DNA from: Maniola hyperantus
Lineage: Eukaryota; Arthropoda; Insecta; Lepidoptera; Nymphalidae
Assembly (NCBI RefSeq): GCF_902806685.2
Contig: NC_048560.1
Location: 6,910,212-6,974,211, forward strand
Reading direction: 5' to 3'
Length of the DNA: 64,000 nucleotides
The position numbers were made by a program, and so were the translations under genes. Shown here one piece after another: positions 18,797-29,029 of this stretch. Position 1 is the stretch's first letter. Each line of letters begins with the position of its first letter. The notes under the pieces are model-generated. The model did no database searches and was not told the origin of the DNA. It worked only from the letters and a program-made list of their open reading frames with translations.

Positions 18797-19235
18797 GTCA
18801 TTATCATCTTCATCATCATTATGAACCCACTAGCTGATGCGCGCGACTTCGTACACGTGGATTTAGGTTTTTGAAAATCCCATGGGAACTCTTTGATTTT
18901 TCGAGATAAAAAGTAGCAAAAGTAATGTAACTCTCTAGGTATTTATCTATACCCATGCAAAAAGTCACGTTGATCTGTTGCTCCATTGCGACGTGATTGA
19001 AGGACAAACCAACAAACAAACACACTTTCGCATTTATAATAAGGGTAATCTGATTGCTGGCTCACTACAGAGTACGGCGTCTCCTCTCCGAATGAGAAAA
19101 GTTTGGCCATAGTTTTACCACACTGGCCAAGTGCGGATTGGCAGACTTCACACACCTTTGAGAACTCTCAGGCATGCAGGTTTCCTCACGATGTTTCCTT
19201 CATCGTTAAAGCAAGTGATACACCAAAATAATTTA
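18797..19235 (-). mobile_element. SINE-1 carrying a Helitron
   Basis: The SINE-1 tail CATCATCATTATGAACCCA stops at 18829, and the rest (TTGCTGGCTCACTACAGAGT...GGCAGACTTCACACACC...CACGATGTTTCCTTCATCG) resumes at 19054. The tRNA head is missing. Confidence 0.8.
18830..19053 (-). mobile_element. Helitron group B inserted in SINE-1
   Basis: 224 bases, CTAGCTGATGCGCGCGACTT to GGGTAATCTGA on the plus strand (TC...CTAG on the minus). Excision joins ACCCA to TTGCTGGCTC, the SINE-1 phrase, so the insertion lies between A and T with no duplication, as Helitrons do. Confidence 0.85.
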
Positions 19236-19503
19236 AGATAAAAGGAACAAAGTTGCAAGAAAAAACTAGTTAACAGAAATATGCTCAATATGGCCATAAA
19301 GTTTCGCTCCGTTGCTCACCTAAATGGCATATCGCACGCGCTAAGTTATTCAGTGTTGCCCGATTATACCAACGTGCCGTGAAATTGGGTAAATGGCTGA
19401 CTTTTTGTGTTCATAATCAATGTTACCAGTTAATGATAGTGATTTGGTTCTTTTTCCCCTCTTTTTTTGTTAGCTAGTTGGTTTATGATGGTTTTGTGAT
19501 CTA

Positions 19504-19712
19504 CTAGCTGATGCCAGCGACTTCATACGCGTGGATTTAGGTTTTTAAAAATCCACGCGTATGAACTCTTTGATTTTCCGGGATAAAAGTAGCCTATGTC
19601 ACTCTACAGGTCTTAAACTATACCCCATATAAAAAATCACGTCGATCCATTGCTCCGTTGCGACGTGATTGAAGGACAAACCAACAAACAAACACAGTTT
19701 CGCAAGTACCCT
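19504..19712 (-). mobile_element. Helitron group B with an internal perfect hairpin
   Basis: CTAGCTGATGCCAGCGACTT start, then the usual order to the ACAAACACAGTTTCGCAAGT region. The 17-base arms TTCATACGCGTGGATTT (19522-19538) and its complement (19549-19565) form a perfect stem; other copies have a CCCGTGGGAAC box in the second position. Confidence 0.8.
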
Positions 19713-19727
19713 ATAGTATATATTTCT

Positions 19728-19790
19728 TGACAGACAGACAACGAAGTGATAATTTTTTCCTTTTTAATTTAAGCCTAAAAATAAAAAAAT
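19728..19790 (+). mobile_element. C repeat 3' end fragment
   Basis: TTTCTTGACAGACAGACAAC, GAAGTGATAATTTTTTCC and AAGCCTAAAA. Confidence 0.45.
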
Positions 19791-19803
19791 ACCTATGTCC
19801 AGA

Positions 19804-20055
19804 CTAGCTTATGCTCGCGACTTCGTCCGCGTGAACTACACAAATTTCAAACCCCTATTTCAACCCCTTAGGAGTTGAATTTTCAAAAATCCTTTCTTAA
19901 CGGATGCCTACGTCATAATAGCTATCTGCATGCCTTTCAGCCCGAACCGTCCAGTAGTTTGAGCTGTGCGTTGATAGATCAGTCAGTCAGTCAATCAGTC
20001 AGTCAGTCAGTCAGTCAGTCAGTCAGTCAGTCACCTTTTCCTTTTAATATTTAGA
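19804..20055 (-). mobile_element. Helitron group A with long GTCA run
   Basis: CTAGCTTATGCTCGCGACTT to AATATTTAGA, flanked by A and T. About 13 GTCA/ATCA units near the TC end, more than in most other copies. Confidence 0.75.
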
Positions 20056-20438
20056 TTATTTTAAATCTTCAAATCCCATGTTGCACCTTTCAAAAGCTCT
20101 CTTGTAGCATAAGTAAGAGTTAAATTTTAACATAACATCTTGTCGGTCGCTTTTCCGCATACACAAAGAGTGGGTCGACTCAATATTTATTTTATTTTTC
20201 GTGTGGAAAGTGCATTTTCTTTTTGCCCCGTTGCCTGTCTCAACTCTCGCGTCTTTCTTTCATTTTATAAATATTTTAGTTCGCGCCTCGGATGTTCGCC
20301 TGTCTTTTAGTCGGGCTTGAGATTTTAAAAATGTAAATATGCGTTTCAACTTTTCTATTGACTCTTAAGACTATGCGAGATACGTTACTTTGTTAAGCTT
20401 GGGTTAAGAATTTGAATTTTGGCTAGCATCTCTGTGTC

Positions 20439-20573
20439 TTACTGCCGCACTCAGAGTCGCTTATTCGTTACTTAAATTTAGTTAAAACGAGACAGAGCTA
20501 TATCTCTCACATAAATCTGTCTCGATTTAACTCAATTTTTAGTAACGATTAGCGAATCCGAGTGCGGCTGTAA
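20439..20573. mobile_element. Fold-back MITE
   Basis: Arms of about 60 bases: left TTACTGCCGCACTCAGAGTC, right the complement (GACTCGGATTCGC-like, ending AGTGCGGCTGTAA). Both carry a GAGACAGA(G/T)-type box. The whole segment can fold on itself. No coding capacity; other copies not seen here. Confidence 0.75.
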
Positions 20574-20599
20574 ATCTCATTGGTAAGACTTGTACTTTA

Positions 20600-20930
20600 C
20601 CTTTTCCATTGATGGAAAAGGTAACTTCCTTTATTTAAGAGAAAATTGAAAAAACTACTGTTAGAAAAGACATATTACTCGATTACTGATTACCTTTTAG
20701 AAAAGTTTTAATTTTATTTTAATTTTTGACATTTGTAATACTATTATTTAAAAAAAAATTGTGACTAATTATTTAATGTGACTGACTAATTTTATCAAAA
20801 CTATGTACACGTTGTTAGGTATATCATAACATATTGCATGCTAATAGGTAGAATTTGTCTGTACCTTTTTGTTTTTGTAACATCTCCACTGTTTACCCAG
20901 ATTCGCAATAAAGAAATTTGAATTGATGTT
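20600..20930. other. No feature recognised
   Basis: AT-rich. A short perfect CCTTTTCCATTGATGGAAAAGG hairpin lies near 20601-20622; otherwise nothing identifiable. Confidence 0.45.
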
Positions 20931-20932
20931 TT

Positions 20933-21055
20933 TACTCGACTACGGCAAAACCAAAGGGTTATGATTTTGGCGGTCAATGTATGTGTGTATGTATAGGTTT
21001 GTATTTGTGTGTGTTCAACAGTAGCAGCTAAACTACTAGGCCGATTTTGATGAAT
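20933..21055 (+). repeat. Dispersed repeat M
   Basis: ACTCGACTACGGCAAAACCA, GGGTTATGATTTTGGCGGTC, a TGTATGTGTG run and CTAAACTACTAGGCCGATTT. A short relative lies at 23831-23900. Confidence 0.55.
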
Positions 21056-21155
21056 GAGGTGGACATCAGACGAGTAATAGGGAGCCGCTGGATGGCGGTG
21101 GCGCGTGTGGAATCCCCTACAAGAGACCTGTGCCCAGCAGTGGACGTCTATCGGT

Positions 21156-21203
<48 letters not shown>
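21056..21203 (+). mobile_element. RTE-type LINE 3' tail with long GAT run
   Basis: Last codons of the RTE ORF2 tail (GTGGACATCAGACGAGTAAT, AGGGAGCCGCTGGATGGC, CAGCAGTGGACGTCTATCGG, stop) followed by about 16 GAT units (21156-21203). The same end is at 58381-58647. The His-run ORF on the other strand is a by-product of the GAT repeats. Confidence 0.8.
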
Positions 21204-21204
<1 letters not shown>

Positions 21205-22080
21205 TACCACGTTTCGTGTGTAAATTGACTAAGGTTAATGGGCAGCGGTAATCACTTAACATCAGGTGACTTGCTTGTACGTTTGCTTAAAGAAATCAAA
21301 CACCAAAGTTGCTCATCATTCAATTACTAACTTAGGTAAATGTTGCTTAACTAGAACAATCGACTGTTATGCGTCGCAACTAGGCTGCACCGGCCTCGAA
21401 AATCGTTTTACTGACTGAATTAATGACTGACTAAAACAATACAAAAAAGCAGTTAAAAAATAAATTAAATCAATGCAATTTTTATTCCAACAGTAGGTAG
21501 GTACACTAATAGGGTTAGTACGACTTTGAATAGTTCGACAACGCTGATAGAACATCGAACATCGAAATACTATAAGGTCAGAGTAAAATGGACCTAAAAT
21601 GACTGTAATAAATTCGTTTTTACAGTACTACCGATTTTTTTACGATGTTCCCTCTGGAGGTAAATGTATAAACGAATTTAATTTGAAATTTTAAGTTTAG
21701 GTGCATTTTAATGTCTTTAAAATTCAATTTCAAGGAATCCTTCCATCTTCCAGCACACGTTACGTTATCAATGACCTTATGCTTACGTTTATCATGAGGC
21801 TTCGCATAACGCATGCTTCTTTAAAAGCCTTTTAGAGTTTTCGATTTTCAATGTTCTATCAACGTTAGTGAGTTCTCAAACTCGTACTAACCCTACAGTC
21901 AGCTAGACGGTGAAATCGATAACAATTAGTGAAATCCGAGAATCGCGTGACTATTTAGCTATCGAACAGGAATCGAATAGGTATCGAATTGATTATTCGA
22001 TTATTCGACGGTTCGGTAGTTCAACTGTACGAAATTAAATTGTTATTTCGAAACTAGACGCGTGCTTTAGATAAAGACTG
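21204..22080. other. No feature recognised
   Basis: No mobile element end or protein I recognise. The phrase AGAGTAAAATGGACC near 21581 echoes MITE K but is too short to call. Confidence 0.4.
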
Positions 22081-22089
22081 CCGCCTTTT

Positions 22090-22370
22090 TGGTCAAATAG
22101 AGCCTAAATAGCTCAAATTTCCAAAATATCGGCGACAAATCCCACCCCTTGCACTATTGTCGTACCTACTTCTAGTACAGAGTATGTCAGGGTTTCCTGA
22201 CTGGATATGTTGGCTTAACTCTCTATTGTAAATACCTTGTCTTCCCATATTCATACAAATAAATTAATTCATTTCATTTCATTACATGCTTTACGCTTAG
22301 TTGGAGGGGAAAAGGAAATACTAGTCATGATTAACATGGCTAATAGGTTTTCTTTTAAAAAAATGGCTAT
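22090..22370 (+). mobile_element. SINE-3, degenerate and interrupted
   Basis: A decayed head (GAGCCTAAATAGCTCAAATT) is followed by TTGCACTATTGTCGTACCTA, an unrelated stretch with ATTTCATTTCATT (about 22183-22283), then GCTTTACGCTTAGTTGGAGG and AGTCATGATTAACATGGCTA. Confidence 0.65.
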
Positions 22371-22479
22371 CATTTTCGGCTGCATATTAAGAGGTGTTGA
22401 GTCTATTATAGTTTACATTACACAAAGGCATACGTATTTAAATGAAAAAAAAAACAGCGCTGAAAATATCTAGTGTGAG

Positions 22480-22796
22480 TCGAAAAAAAAATAGTTTACT
22501 CCCTTGAGTGATATTTTGTTAAATAGATATTTGAAAATCATTAAGAGTTCTATAAGACAGTTTTTGTTATCCCAGAAAATTCATCGTAAAATCAAAGAGT
22601 TTCTAAAAACCTAATCATCTAGTTTTTAGGAATCCGTAGTCGAAGGGTGTCAACGGGACCCTATTAATAAGCCTCCGCTGTCCGTCCGTCCGTCCGTCTG
22701 TCAGTTAGCGGGCTGTATTTCGTGAACCGGTAGGTAGAGAGTTGAAATTTTCAGAGTTTGTGTATTTCTATTGCCGCTACAAACAAATAATAAGTA
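22480..22796. other. Mixed repeat debris
   Basis: A Helitron group B remnant near 22560-22625 (AAAATCAAAGAGTTT, CTAATCATCTAG), then a CCGTCCGTCCGTCCGTCTGT run with TATTTCGTGAACCGGTAGG, which also occurs near 3450-3500. Confidence 0.4.
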
Positions 22797-23020
22797 CTAG
22801 CTTATGCTCGCGACTTCGTCCGCGTGGACTACACAAATTTCGGACCCCTACCAACCCTCGGAGTTGAATTTTCATTTTTCAAAAATCCTTTCTTAGCCTA
22901 TGCCTACGTCATAATACCTATCTGCATGCCAAATTTAAGCCCGATCCGTCCAGTAGTTTGAGCTGTGCGTTGATAGATCAGTCAGTCAGTCAGTCAGTCA
23001 GTCAGTCAATCCTTTTATAT
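22797..23020 (-). mobile_element. Helitron group A, end lost
   Basis: CTAGCTTATGCTCGCGACTT start, usual inner boxes, GTCA run, then CCTTTTATATAGTAAGTATT in place of the usual end. Confidence 0.7.
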
Positions 23021-23127
23021 AGTAAGTATTTCAAAATGGTCGCTATGAAAAATAAAAAAAATAAAGTATTATTTCTTGTACGATGGGACGGTATCGTCGA
23101 ATCTTTGTGTGGGAGTCTCTAGGCCAA

Positions 23128-23562
23128 TTTTTAGGGTTCCGTACCTCAAAAGGAAAAACGGAACCCTTATAGGATCACTTTGTTGTCTGTCTGTCTGTCT
23201 GTCAAGAAACCTACAGGGTTCCCGTTGACCTAGAATCATGAAATTTGGCAGGTAGGTAGATCTTATGGCTGACATTTGGGGAAAAATCTGAAAATCGTGA
23301 ATTTAGGGTTAGATCACACACAAAAAATTAAATTGTGGTCATGAACTAATAATTAGTATTTTCAACTTTCGTAGTGAGTGACTATATCAAGTGGGGTATC
23401 ATATGAAAGGTCTTCACCTGTACATTCTAAAACAGATTTTTATTTATTTTTATGCATTATGCATAGTTTTTGAATTATCGTGCAAAATGTCGAAAAAATA
23501 CGACTGTAGTACCGAACCCTCATTGCGCGAGCCTGACTCGCACCTGGCCGGTTTTTAAATTC
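23128..23562 (-). mobile_element. C repeat, near full length
   Basis: TTAGGGTTCCGTACCTCAAA to CTCGCACCTGGCCGGTTTTT on the plus strand, with a GTCT run, ATGAAATTTGGCAGGTAGGT, CATATGAAAGGTCTTCACCT and ATCGTGCAAAATGTCGAAAA. Confidence 0.8.
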
Positions 23563-24360
23563 CGTACAATGACCTGACCCAAAAAAGAAGTAGCTTAGCT
23601 ACTTAAGTAATTTTTGATTTCTATTTCACAGTTAAACTGAGGCTTAGCAATTTTTATTATTAACTCCAAATCTTTTATTCAAATTAACGACCGAGAGTCA
23701 CGATTAATTTTCCGGAAAATTGCTTCGACTAATTAAACTTTTCCTAACACAGAGTTGAGTCTACTGACACACAATACAAAGAGAATAATGTCCAACGCAC
23801 ACCGCCAGAGCGAAATGAGGACAGCGTCTTTTTACCCGACTGTGGCAAAGCCGAAAGGGAGGGTTAAGTGTTTAACCTGTATGTATTGCCCGTTCCTATG
23901 TCATCATTTCATCATTCATCTTGACCCGTAGTGGGCTGGTGATGGGTGGAGATAATGATGATGATGAAAATTACAAAATGAGCTTTTGCTATAAGAGTGA
24001 AAGAGATGGAAGATTCCTAGGCACATTTTGCCATAACAGAGAAAGGGATGGAAACAGGGTACATTCATTCTGTCATAGCAATATTCGAGATTAAAAGTAA
24101 CGCCTCGGTAGGCAGCGAAATTCCACGTACATTGGTGCACAAAAGTGCTTTACCTTTTTTTTTGTTTTTTTTTAAATTTTATTTCATTTGCGACGCTGCG
24201 TCGTCCGTTCTGTTCGCGATAGTGTTTTTTTAATTTTTTTAAAGTTTCAACGCGCTTTTAAGAGGTTTAAATAGTTTTATTTTACTAATATTAGGTATAA
24301 ATGTAATAGCTTGGATGTTTGAATATTTGTTACTACGAAATTTGCTATGAATTCAAATTA
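23563..24360. other. Mostly unassigned
   Basis: A repeat M fragment at about 23831-23900 (ACCCGACTGTGGCAAAGCCG). A small TCATCATTTCATCATTCATC patch lies near 23900 and a GATAATGATGATGATG run near 23950. Otherwise nothing recognised. Confidence 0.4.
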
Positions 24361-24365
24361 TTTGT

Positions 24366-24612
24366 ATCATCATCATCATTATCATGATCAACCCATTTGG
24401 GATTTTGGCCATAGTTAACCACGTTGGCCCAGTGCGGATTGGCATACTCCACGCACCTATGAGATCATTATGGAGACCTCTCAGCTATGCAGGTTTCCTC
24501 ACGATATTTTCCTTCACCGTTAAAGTGGTAATAGTCTAACGGTTAAGACGTAACCCATGGGGTCTGATCGCGGGCACGCACCTCTAACTTCTCGGGTGTA
24601 ATGTTTTAAGCA
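24366..24612 (-). mobile_element. SINE-1, decayed
   Basis: ATCATCATCATTATCATGAT, CAGTGCGGATTGGCATACTC, AGGTTTCCTCACGATATTTT, then a rearranged head (GTCTAACGGTTAAGACGTAA, GATCGCGGGCACGCACC). Confidence 0.65.
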
Positions 24613-24619
24613 ATTAATT

Positions 24620-25045
24620 AATAACCCTTGCAGGACACCTGCATGGAGTTTTTCCATACGGACTCAAATGTGTTACGGAAAATATTCAATTTATTAAAAC
24701 GCATATAACTCCGAAAAGTTAGAGAGACGTCGCCACGGTTTTCGTTATCAGGTTTATAAATATGAAGTTTGGGTAATATAAAAGGCGGTCTCTGAAAATC
24801 AGCGTTGGGGCGTCTGGTCCCTGGTATTTACTATAGAGGTTTGTGTCTGAGGGGCCCGACGTCTCAACACAAGCTGAGTGGCCTACCTGTTCGAGGTGTT
24901 GCACTGCTGTACAGGACGATATTGCCTACACCATGTACCACCTATATGATACCTCGAATGAACATTATTCTATTCTAAATACTTATATGTTAGGATCTTA
25001 ATTTAATTAGCTTCAAAATTGCATTATATTTTTATTTTTTACATT
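24620..25045. other. No feature recognised
   Basis: No ORF or repeat end that I can place. Confidence 0.4.
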
Positions 25046-25049
25046 GGCA

Positions 25050-25340
25050 ACTTTATTTTTAAATAGACTATCAGTTGTCATTCTGGAGTTTTTGACGCTG
25101 GTTGGCGTAAAACGGCGGAAACCAATCAGATTCTTAATTGTCACGTTGGCAACTCTAATTTTCAAATACTATTCTGTCATTGGTTGACGCCGGTTGGCGC
25201 AGAGCGGTGGGACCAATGAGGTTGGGTTTCTCCCACCCTGACGGTTGGAAGCTTGACCAGAGGGTTCGTGGGTTGTAGCGGACACTCTCGAGAAAGATCC
25301 TGTGTTGTTTATAAGTGCAAGCTGTGAGAATAGTGTTGTT
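25050..25340 (+). promoter_or_regulatory. Promoter-like segment with internal duplication, candidate LTR
   Basis: Two diverged copies of about 100 bases: ACATTGGCAACTTTATTTTT...GACGCTGGTTGGCG and ACGTTGGCAACTCTAATTTT...GACGCCGGTTGGCG. CCAAT-type boxes occur in both orientations (ACCAATCAG, CATTGGTTGA, ACCAATGAGG). A TTTATAAG TATA-like box lies near 25308. This resembles LTR architecture, but no partner LTR, primer site or flanking duplication is visible. Confidence 0.4.
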
Positions 25341-25904
25341 AGCAGTTATTATAGTAAAACTAAGAGAATGATTAAAGTGATATTTATGAGTAACATGGTA
25401 GCATCATTTCCGAGAGCCTTCATCGCAATCCTACGTAGAGTGAAGCTTATATATACTTAAATTGATAATAACTCCCTGTTAGTATAAAAAAGATAACAAT
25501 AAAAGGCCCGTAAGAGCCCTTCGGAGGATATTATTATAAAATAAAATAGGGATACACTAATGAAAAAGTTAATGATTCTCAGAATATACAACAACACTCA
25601 GGTTAAAGCCAGTGCCTCTCAAAGTGGGCGATACCACCCCCCGGGGTCGAAATCACCCCCCCTCAAGGTGGGGGGGGGGGGGGGCGCGGGACGATACAAA
25701 GCGTTCGTACATGTTTTATCTTCATCTTAATATTGTAAATCGGAATAGCGTATTTTCATGCCGTGTTTAAACTTAAAATATGGCGACGGATATACAATGT
25801 TGTTAAAATTTTAAATTCACATAAATCATATCAACAAGCTTTCCGGGATACGAGTTTGTAATTCATTTTGTCCTATATATTTAAATAGGTACCTTAGAAC
25901 ATAA
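25341..25904. other. Unassigned, with a G-run and hAT-like end
   Basis: CAGTGCCTCTCAAAGTGGGC at 25610 resembles the end of some hAT-type repeats. A 15-base G run follows at 25670-25684. Nothing else identified. Confidence 0.35.
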
Positions 25905-26294
25905 TAGCTTATGCTCGCGACTTCGTCCGCGTGGACTACATCCCTATTTCACCCCCTCACGCCCCTTTCACACGTTGTCCAGTTTTTTGCAGGATCCCGT
26001 TTTCTGCAGGATCCCGTTTGATGGCGAATGTGTTTGTACGCTAGCGTTCACACGAGCATATAACCACATGCGCCATCAAACGGGATCCTGCAGAAAACGG
26101 GATCCTGCAAAAAACTGGACAACGTGTGAAAGGGCTGTTAGGGGTTGAATTTTCAAAAATCCTTTCTTAGCGGATGCCTACGTCATAATCTGCATGCCAA
26201 ATTTCAGCCCGATCCGCCCAGTAGTTTGAGCTGTGCGTTGATAAATCAGTAAGTCAGTCAATCAGTCACATTTTCCTTTTATATAATATTCAGA
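25905..26294 (-). mobile_element. Helitron group A split by a fold-back MITE
   Basis: TAGCTTATGCTCGCGACTTC at the left, CACCCCCT then the MITE (25960-26137), then TAGGGGTTGAATTTTCAAAA onward to TATATAATATTCAGA, followed by T. The first C of CTAG is lost. Confidence 0.75.
25960..26137. mobile_element. Near-perfect fold-back MITE (PIF/Harbinger-like)
   Basis: 178 bases with arms of about 67: left GCCCCTTTCACACGTTGTCC...GTTTGATGGCG and right its complement. Each arm holds a direct repeat of GCAGGATCCCGTTTT. Flanks are TCA (25957-25959) and TTA (26138-26140), consistent with a 3-base TTA duplication with one mutation, since the uninterrupted host reads CCCTTAGGGG. The superfamily is inferred from TTA and the terminal sequence only. 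Confidence 0.8.
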
Positions 26295-26301
26295 TTACGC
26301 A

Positions 26302-26364
26302 CTAGCTTATGCCCGCGATTTCATCCGCGTGATCTACACCAATTTCAAACCCCTATTTTACCCA
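26302..26364 (-). mobile_element. Helitron group A fragment
   Basis: CTAGCTTATGCCCGCGATTT to AAACCCCTATTTTACCC, then cut. Confidence 0.65.
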
Positions 26365-26369
26365 ACATA

Positions 26370-26890
26370 AATTACGTAGAAGCTTCAACCGCTTTAGCTT
26401 TTCAATTCAAATGATAAAATAATAGAAGCTTCATAGTAATTCTTAGGCGAAACGCAAAACAACAGAGATGAGTCTCGGTGTATTTCTCGATATCAACAGA
26501 ACTCTAACTAAGCTTTCTTTCATTTTACATAACGGCCAAGCGGCCGATTTTTTTTTTCGGTATTTATACCAATTTCAACGGTATTTCAAAGTACATATAG
26601 CTGATTTTAAGTTGTTATCAAAACCACTCGGCTCTTCTCTAGTTCGTCTGTTTGCGATGGCCCTTATCATGTACTGACTCAATCTATTTATTTAATTACA
26701 TTCTAATGATACTACAACATAATATACCTATTCATTTGAAAAGGGTACAAAAACCTTAAAGTTTGGGAAACAATGGTTTAGACTGTCAAGGTCGCAAACA
26801 AATAGCCTAATTAGTTTTAGGTCTAATTATAGCCAGACATTAACGTTGAACAATGCTATAAAGTGTAAGCAGAAATAATTTAGTAGTTGA
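26370..26890. other. No feature recognised
   Basis: A 69-codon ORF (26468-26677) shows no recognisable domain and no supporting context; I do not call it a gene. Confidence 0.4.
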
Positions 26891-26897
26891 GAAGTTA

Positions 26898-26975
26898 GTA
26901 GTGCGTGCCCGGGATTGAACCCTCGACCTCCGGTTAGAAGGCGGACGTCCTAACCACTAGGCTATCACAGCTTTT
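26898..26975 (-). mobile_element. SINE-1 head fragment
   Basis: On the minus strand: AAAGCTGTGATAGCCTAGTG, GTTAGGACGTCCGCCTTCTA, then B box-like GGGTTCAATCCCGGGCACGC. The body is missing. Confidence 0.7.
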
Positions 26976-27219
26976 ATTTATACTACTAAGATTCTATTAA
27001 ATTCACGTAACAATTTTCCTTGCGATAATACCAAAGGGACATACCTATACAAAGCCAGACTTTGTAGTACCCTGAAGAAACCTGAACATGAAAGCTAGAT
27101 TTTTCCTTTCTAGTCTAGAATTTCTTAGTAAAGCTAAATGCGTAGCGATATTTACACTCAGTGGAGCATAATAGGTAAATTGTATAAATTAATAAATGAA
27201 CTAGCCAACAGACAACAGA

Positions 27220-27535
27220 TTAAAAAGCTGTGGTAGCCTAGTGGTTAGGACGTCCGCCGCCGGAGGTCGCGGGTTCGATCCCGGGCACGCACCTCTAACT
27301 TTTCGAAGTTATGTGCGTTTTTAAGTAATTAAAATATCACTTGCTTTAACGGTGAAGGAAAACATCGTGAGGAAACCTGCATGTCTGAGAGTTCTCCATA
27401 ATGTTCTCAAAGGTGTGTGAAGTCTGCCAATCCGCACTTGGCCTGCGTGTTAGACTATGGTCAAAACCCTTCTCACTCTGAAAGGAGACCCGTGCTTTGT
27501 AGTGAGCCGGTGATGGGTTCATCGTGATGATGATG
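27220..27535 (+). mobile_element. SINE-1, full length
   Basis: Best copy in the window. A box TAGCCTAGTGG, B box GGTTCGATCCC, then CACGCACCTCTAACTTTTCG, AACGGTGAAGGAAAACATCG, GTGAGGAAACCTGCATGTCT, CAAAGGTGTGTGAAGTCTGC and a GATGATGATGA tail. Transcription by RNA polymerase III is family knowledge. Confidence 0.85.
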
Positions 27536-27829
27536 AACTAGACAACTGGTCCTGGCTTCGCTCGGTGGAATTTCCAGAAAGGAGATGGACAAAAATTGTA
27601 TGAACGCGTGCCTCAGAATGTACAGATATGCCATATATGATATATGAGATGAGATATATGTGCCATTTAATGGTAAAAATCTTCTATTTTAAGAAAAAAA
27701 AGTCGCATATTGAAAATCTTGGACAAAATCGATTAAAATTCTTATTTTTTTCAATTATTTTCAGTGACTGCTTTTAAATGTAAATAGTTATTCAAAATTC
27801 ATTGTATATTTTATCTGAATTTATTATCA

Positions 27830-27895
27830 CATCACGATCAACCCATCGCCGGCTCACTACAGAGCACGGGTCTCTTCTCAGAGTGCGAAGGGGTT
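27830..27895 (-). mobile_element. SINE-1 tail fragment
   Basis: CACGATCAACCCATCGCCGG, CTCACTACAGAGCACGGG. Confidence 0.6.
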
Positions 27896-28009
27896 TATAT
27901 GTATATAGTTTTTATTTTTTTGCATGCCATAATATGGTTATTTGTCGTGAAACTTTAACATCAGTATATACATACCCACATGTGCAATATAGAATATAAT
28001 TTTTTATAA

Positions 28010-28240
28010 TCTTATATATATATAAAAGGAAAAGGTGACTTACTGACTGACTGACTGACTGATCTATCAACGCACAGCTCAAACTACTGGACGGATCGGG
28101 CTGAAATTCGGCATGCAGATAGCTATTATGACGTAGGCATCCGCTAAGAAAGGATTTTTGAAAATTCAACTCCTAAGGGGGTGAAATAGGGGTTTGAAAT
28201 TTGTGTAGTCCACGCGGACGAAGTCGCGAGCATAAGCTAG
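28010..28240 (+). mobile_element. Helitron group A, full length
   Basis: TCTTATATATATATAAAAGG to GCGAGCATAAGCTAG, preceded by A and followed by T. GACT run near the start, CGCGGACGAAGTCGCG hairpin near the end. Confidence 0.8.
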
Positions 28241-28319
28241 TACCTTTATATTATTCGATCAGCCTGGGGCAAATTTTGGTCCATTTCCTTTCCAGAAATC
28301 AATTGCAAGTGAATTCTCA

Positions 28320-28480
28320 TTCCAAGGAATATGCAGAAAATCCACCAAAGTGATTCCATTTTGTGAAAATTCTACTCGAGCAATTCCATTTTCTGAAAAT
28401 TTTACCCGAGCGATTCCATTTTCTGAAAATTCCACGCGAGTGATTACATTTTCTAAAAATTCCACCCAAGGGATGGACCC
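28320..28480. repeat. Short degenerate tandem repeat, unit about 30 bases
   Basis: ATTCCATTTTCTGAAAATT-type units recur about five times with the phrases CACCAAAGTG, TACTCGAGCA, TACCCGAGCG, CACGCGAGTG and CACCCAAGGG between them. The ORFs that cross it reflect this periodicity, not a known protein. Confidence 0.75.
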
Positions 28481-28663
28481 ACCCACCACGCATGGCTAGT
28501 TTGGAATACAAATACCTACGCGATTTGACTTTCCTACCAATTACAATCCGGGTATCTTTTAAACCAGGACGAATAGGCCTTTTCTAGGTAAACGCGCACA
28601 TCTTAGCCCACATCATCACTTTCCATCAGGTATGATTGTGGTCAAGCGTGTGTCTATAGTAAA

Positions 28664-28947
28664 TTTTTTTTTTTATTCCGATTTAAGTTAGCCCTTGACT
28701 GCAATCTCATCTAGTGGTAAGTGGTGATGTAGTCTAAGATGGAAGCGGGCTAACCTTGAAGAAGTATGGCAGTTTTTATTAAACCCATTCACTTTTGGCT
28801 TTTACATGGAATCGTACCGCAACGCTAAATTGCTTGGCGACACGACAGACCGAAATTTAGAAATTCCAAACCTCTGCCGGGAATCGAACCCGGGACCTCC
28901 CACTAATAACACCACAGCGCTTACCACTGCGCCAGGGTGGTCGTCAA
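28664..28947 (-). mobile_element. SINE-2 (tRNA-derived), full length
   Basis: On the minus strand: ACCACCCTGGCGCAGTGGTA (A box), GTGGGAGGTCCCGGGTTCGA (B box) and TTCCCGGCAGAGG, then body TAAATTTCGGTCTGTCGTGT, AAAACTGCCATACTTC, TTGCAGTCAAGGGCTAACTT and an A-rich end. It supplies the reference for the copies at 1.5-2.8 kb and 44939-45180. Confidence 0.85.
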
Positions 28948-29029
28948 TAAAAAGTATTTCATCTACGGCAAACACTTCATATTTTTATTGGTAAAGCCAA
29001 CACTTTCATTCAGTTTCATTCGTGTTTTT

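Noticed and set aside
20801..21262. ORF with a long His run
   Set aside because: The His run is the complement of the GAT tail of an RTE LINE; no protein family resembles it.
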